NCBI GenBank assembly: GCA_963991145.1
Contig: CAXDOZ010000115.1
Span: 1 to 7,788, forward strand
Length of the DNA stretch: 7,788 nt
From: CAXDOZ01 sp963991145
GTDB lineage: Bacteria > Bacteroidota > Bacteroidia > Chitinophagales > JABDMM01
Direction: 5' to 3'
Shown: positions 5,350 through 7,788 of the stretch, piece after piece
Layout: each line of letters begins with the position of its first letter
How positions within the stretch are numbered: the stretch's first letter is position 1
Notes under the pieces: model-generated
The model's database searches: none
Told to the model about the DNA's origin: nothing
What the model saw: only the letters and a program-made list of their open reading frames with translations
Translations under genes and position numbers: made by a program

Positions 5350-6015
5350 ATGCAAAAGGACCCATTAAGACCATACGAGTTAACAGAGTGGCGAACAAGG
5401 CTTCGATTTTTGGCGGATATCATTTTTGCTACCGCAATGACCATAATGGTCCTCTCGATTGAAGTTCCAGGATTTGGAAACCTTTCAGGAAAAGAAAAAG
5501 TCGCGCCATTTTTAATTGAGCAGCTCAAGAACATGTGGGCCTTTATTATCTCATTTCTTATTGTCGCTATTTACTGGACAAAGCACCTTGAGCTTTTTGG
5601 CTCGGTAAAAGTGATCAACAAGACCTTCATTTGGTTACAGCTTGGGTTTCTTGCTGCGGTTTTACTAATTCCTTTTTGGAATACGTATTTAGAGCAGAAT
5701 CCAGAAAATGTGGCAATCAGAGTGGGTATGAGTGTAAATATCCTGCTAGTAGGAGGGCTGTCCTACTTTAGCTTGAATTATGCCTCGAATCCAAAGCATT
5801 ATCTGCTTCATGAAGATGTACCTAAAGGAATAGTCAGAATTTATAAACGGGAGATGCTAACTGAGCCGATGCTTGCAATCCTTGGAGCAGCATTAGCTTT
5901 TATTAATCCTTATTTATGGGATGTGGCATTTCTTCTTATCCCCGTTGCCTTCCTGATTGCAGAAAAACTTAAGAAGAGAAAGATCAGGGAAGTTCTTCAG
6001 ACGGTAAATGTTTAG
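5350..6015 (+). CDS. TMEM175 family (DUF1211) membrane protein, putative potassium channel
   Basis: A 221-residue integral membrane protein with about six hydrophobic helices (near 21-40, 62-77, 92-113, 123-145, 171-187, 189-206) and a basic tail. It matches the single-repeat bacterial TMEM175 type. The first helix carries RLRFLADIIFATAMTIMVL (17-35), corresponding to the family signature RxxxFSD-x-x-F-A-x-A-x-T, followed by 'IEVP' (37-40). Helices 2-3 carry 'YWTKHLELF' (75-83) and 'FIWLQLGFLAAVLLIPFWN' (93-111). Bacterial members form tetrameric, potassium-permeable channels lined by the first helix. The signature is altered here, with L21 and A22 in place of F and S, while R17 and D23 are kept, so conduction is not certain. 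The ATG at 5350 follows a strong -7 element and palindrome. The next gene starts 21 bases downstream and is probably co-transcribed. Confidence 0.82.
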   Translation: MQKDPLRPYELTEWRTRLRFLADIIFATAMTIMVLSIEVPGFGNLSGKEKVAPFLIEQLKNMWAFIISFLIVAIYWTKHLELFGSVKVINKTFIWLQLGFLAAVLLIPFWNTYLEQNPENVAIRVGMSVNILLVGGLSYFSLNYASNPKHYLLHEDVPKGIVRIYKREMLTEPMLAILGAALAFINPYLWDVAFLLIPVAFLIAEKLKKRKIREVLQTVNV

Positions 6016-6036
6016 TAAATATTCAAATTCAATAAA

Positions 6037-6486
6037 ATGAAACATCTACTTCTTATTGCCTGTACTTCATTAATCGGACTTAGCAGCTCAGCACAATGCA
6101 TAAACGGCGTTCTAATGGAGCCCATTCATGATCTGGGATCAGAACTCGTGTCTGTTATTGATAGTCTTGAATATGAGATCGTGAGAATGGAATACGATCT
6201 GATCTTCACAAAGAAAGAGAGCTTTAGAACCTTAACTTCTGATTGGGAATATTACATTTTTGCTTTTGCAGATGGCGGGGTGAAAGACCTCAACATGAAG
6301 CTATATGGGCTTAACGAAGAAACTAATGAATGGGACTTTGTGGCTAGTGACATGGAGGAATACGAGAATGCTTACATAGTTACAAAACCACCAAGCACTG
6401 GGAATTATAAGATAGTATTAGAAATTGCTGAGTTCTTCGAGGGCTACACTGCTGCCAGATACGGGCTAATGTATGCACATGAATAA
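6037..6486 (+). CDS. Small secreted protein of unknown function (beta-rich)
   Basis: A 149-residue protein that I do not recognise. It begins with a clear Sec signal peptide (MKHLLLIACTSLIGLSSSAQ, cleavage likely after residue 20). The cysteine at 21 is preceded by Q, so a lipobox is not supported. The mature part is acidic and beta-rich: 'FRTLTSDWEYYIFAFADGGVKDLNMKLYGL' region (63-92), then '...ENAYIVTKPPSTGNYKIVLEI...' and 'GYTAARYGLMYAHE' at the end. The 'D(L/M)-LY', 'TGNYKI-L' and final 'YGL' rhythm recalls the PPC-type beta-sandwich found in secreted proteins, but this is only a resemblance. It lies 21 bases behind the TMEM175-like gene on the same strand, so one transcript is likely, and it is convergent with the broken outer-membrane gene, with only 19 bases between the two. 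Confidence 0.7.
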   Translation: MKHLLLIACTSLIGLSSSAQCINGVLMEPIHDLGSELVSVIDSLEYEIVRMEYDLIFTKKESFRTLTSDWEYYIFAFADGGVKDLNMKLYGLNEETNEWDFVASDMEEYENAYIVTKPPSTGNYKIVLEIAEFFEGYTAARYGLMYAHE

Positions 6487-6505
6487 GTGCAGATTAGTGC
6501 AGCTC

Positions 6506-7312
6506 TTAGAAATTGAAAAGTAAATCAAGCACAAATCCTTGCAGTGTAACATCCATTGCGAAATAGTTACTGTTCGTCAGACTTCCACTTTTATAATCAA
6601 ATCCTAAGCCTCTGTATAACAGCAGGATGGAACAAGTTTTATTAAACTTATATCCTCCACCAACATAGGCTTGCCATGAGAAATCTGAGCCAGCTCCAAA
6701 ACCTCCAATATCAAAGCGGCCTTTAATTAGCCAATGCTTATGAGGAAGATAATAGGCCTTTGCTCCAATAATTGGGTCAACCCATGTAGACGATAGACTT
6801 CTTGAATTTTCACCTGGTGGAGGTAAAAGAGTTTCTCTCTCCATTTCATTCTTTCCAAAATAGGTTCTGATACCAGCGTGAACATCAATTACCCATTGTT
6901 CGGTTGACAGTGGTGTATATAAGAAGGAAGTCTCCCAAAAAGTAACTGTTGGTTCAATACTTACTGCTGATCCTCCGATAGGAGTTTCCCCCTGCATTTT
7001 CAATTGGAGATGAAGGACATCCATCGCCAGGCCAAATTGCTAATATCTGGCCTCTCCATACAACATTAATCCAAACTTAAACTGAGATAGTATATCCCCA
7101 AAATTTGCATCAACCTCAGCATTAATTGAGTTTACAGACATATTCCCTTTTAAGCCGGCAAACCATAAGTACGGAGTCACATTAAAACTCCAATCTTTTC
7201 CTTGCTTATCTTCAGGGAGCAATAAATCCTGTGCATTTATACTTGCAGTACTCAATGCAAAAAGCATAATGATTACTGCGGTTCTTAGGGCCAAAGTCTT
7301 GATGGAGTTCAT
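6506..7312 (-). pseudogene. Outer-membrane beta-barrel protein gene interrupted by an in-frame amber codon
   Basis: One continuous frame of 269 codons is broken by a single TAG at 7040-7042 (codon 91). Before it lies a signal peptide (MNSIKTLALRTAVIIMLFALSTASINA, cleavage after residue 27) and 'WSFNVTPYLWFAGLKGNMSV', the usual first strands of a family of porin-like barrels, then 'GLMLYGEARY'. After the TAG the same frame continues QFGLAMDVLHLQLKM. It then has 'STWVDPIIGAKAYYL', 'GRFDIGGFGAGSDFSWQAYVGGGYKFN' (cut: DIGGFGAGSDFSWQ), 'LLLYRGLGFDY' and a terminal 'LLFNF' with the C-terminal phenylalanine required for barrel insertion. Length and all landmarks are otherwise intact and no frame change is needed, so the lesion is recent, a sequencing error, or read through. 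Homologs tend to have a tryptophan-rich strand here, so TGG to TAG is likely. An in-frame ATG at 7024 would lack a signal peptide. Confidence 0.75.
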
Positions 7313-7323
7313 AGAATCTTTAT

Positions 7324-7342
7324 TTAGGTAATCCAAACCTAA
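7324..7342 (-). promoter_or_regulatory. -7 element inside an inverted repeat, upstream of the outer-membrane gene
   Basis: On the minus strand, TAGGTTTG (7334-7341) is a perfect TAnnTTTG -7 element, 21 bases before the outer-membrane gene ATG at 7312. It lies within the inverted repeat TTAGGT-N7-ACCTAA (7324-7342). As at 5320-5341, symmetry surrounds a -7 element, but the arms are short. No TTG lies at normal -33 spacing. Confidence 0.4.
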
Positions 7343-7434
7343 GCCATTCAAGACTAATTAAATATTTTTCTGATATAACTTTGAAGCTTGTTGAACGGCT
7401 CAATAAATTGTTACAGATAAAGGCTGCGGGATAA

Positions 7435-7770
7435 CTACTCCTGATAACCTTCCCTACCCCAATCCTTAAAGACATTTCGACTATCTAAATCCATCATGCC
7501 GCCAGGTGGCATTGGATTGCTTGAGCTGTTGATCCTGCTTAACAGATTCCCAAACTCTGTTGCATTACGGGCATCCGTGTAATTGTCCAGAATCACTCCT
7601 CCTATCGGGCTGGGAGCTGAATGGCATTGAAGGCAATTATCCTGGAGAACAGTGAGAACCTCGGGATTGTATTGGGTTCCTGGGGGATTGGGGGTTTCTT
7701 CAGCTGAGCAAGCAAAAGCAAGACTTAAAACATTAATATATTGCGGTAAAATGGATCTAGCGCCGTTCAC
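7435..7770 (-). CDS. Small c-type cytochrome-like lipoprotein
   Basis: A 111-residue exported haem protein. The haem-attachment motif is C46-L-Q-C49-H50, followed by 'SAPSPIGGVILDNYTDARNA' (51-70) and a likely axial methionine in 'NPMPPGG' (M87). The end 'VFKDWGREGYQE' (100-111) is the W-x-x-x-G-(F/Y)-x-E close of single-domain cytochromes used as electron carriers or predicted haem-binding lipoproteins in Bacteroidota. 'LSLAFAC' puts a lipid-anchor cysteine at residue 21, though the lipobox is weak. The start is awkward: the only in-frame candidate is a GTG at 7768-7770 directly behind a TAA (7771-7773), giving MNGARSILPQY, which is unlike normal lipoprotein N-termini. The true start may have been lost by a small indel. 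It lies on the same strand as the broken outer-membrane gene, 122 bases upstream of it; the gap (7352-7434) shows nothing more than AT-rich sequence. Confidence 0.65.
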   Translation of the reverse strand: MNGARSILPQYINVLSLAFACSAEETPNPPGTQYNPEVLTVLQDNCLQCHSAPSPIGGVILDNYTDARNATEFGNLLSRINSSSNPMPPGGMMDLDSRNVFKDWGREGYQE

Positions 7771-7788
7771 TTAGCTAAATCTCAAGAA

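Noticed and set aside
6486..6505. Direct repeat of GTGCAG in the short convergent gap, or a terminator there
   Set aside because: Only two 6-base copies and no hairpin with a T-run; not informative.
6506..7312. Reading the outer-membrane locus as two separate genes or as a frameshift
   Set aside because: Both parts are in the same frame, separated by one TAG plus five open codons before the next ATG; the second part lacks a signal peptide and its first strands.
7376..7383. TAACTTTG on the plus strand, a perfect TAnnTTTG -7 match
   Set aside because: No plus-strand gene follows; the next sequence is the reverse side of the cytochrome gene. Likely chance in AT-rich DNA.
1..7788. CRISPR array, tRNA, rRNA, insertion sequence or phage genes
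   Set aside because: No regularly spaced long repeats, no tRNA-like cloverleaf noticed, no transposase or phage protein among the open frames.

Overview
The window looks like a chromosomal stretch from a member of the Bacteroidota, probably a marine or aquatic flavobacterial or cytophagal lineage. Evidence: start codons have little or no Shine-Dalgarno sequence; several genes are preceded by the Bacteroidota -7 element TAnnTTTG; exported proteins end their signal peptides in '...SAQ' or '...INAQ'; the two Crp/Fnr-type regulators have the short C-terminus ('IASY-G-(S/T)PE-LSRIRK') common in this phylum; and DUF2200, TMEM175/DUF1211 and DinB proteins of this type are common there. No rRNA, tRNA, CRISPR array, insertion sequence or phage gene was seen.

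Left part (1-2442, all minus strand): the N-terminal part of a PAPS-type sulfotransferase running off the left edge, a 61-residue glycine-zipper membrane peptide, a DUF2200 protein and a 396-residue DUF1214 protein. The two intergenic gaps around the DUF2200 gene carry short tandem arrays with an 8-bp period, all variants of one loose octamer (about TTRNCNNA).

Middle part (2514-5298): a Crp/Fnr-family regulator faces a zinc-free medium-chain quinone oxidoreductase-like gene, their stop codons sharing one TTAA. That oxidoreductase is divergent from a second, cysteine-free Crp/Fnr-family regulator, which is followed by a DinB-fold gene. The most striking signal is here. Two perfect matches to the FNR consensus TTGAT-N4-ATCAA lie in the two intergenic gaps flanking the second regulator. 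Each is centred exactly 33 bp upstream of a TAnnTTTG-like -7 element, one for the oxidoreductase and one for the DinB gene, and neither promoter has a -33 TTG. The second regulator's recognition helix carries the E-x-x-S-R residues with which FNR reads TTGAT. Together this suggests a small local regulon (regulator, oxidoreductase, DinB protein) with class II activation, but without the iron-sulfur cysteines of true FNR.

Right part (5350-7788): a TMEM175-family (DUF1211) membrane protein with a 20-bp palindrome over its putative promoter, a small secreted protein probably co-transcribed with it, then on the minus strand an outer-membrane beta-barrel gene interrupted by an in-frame amber codon, and a small c-type cytochrome lipoprotein with an awkward start. 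The right end therefore shows signs of gene decay or of sequence errors. Functions come from family recognition by eye; no database search was run.
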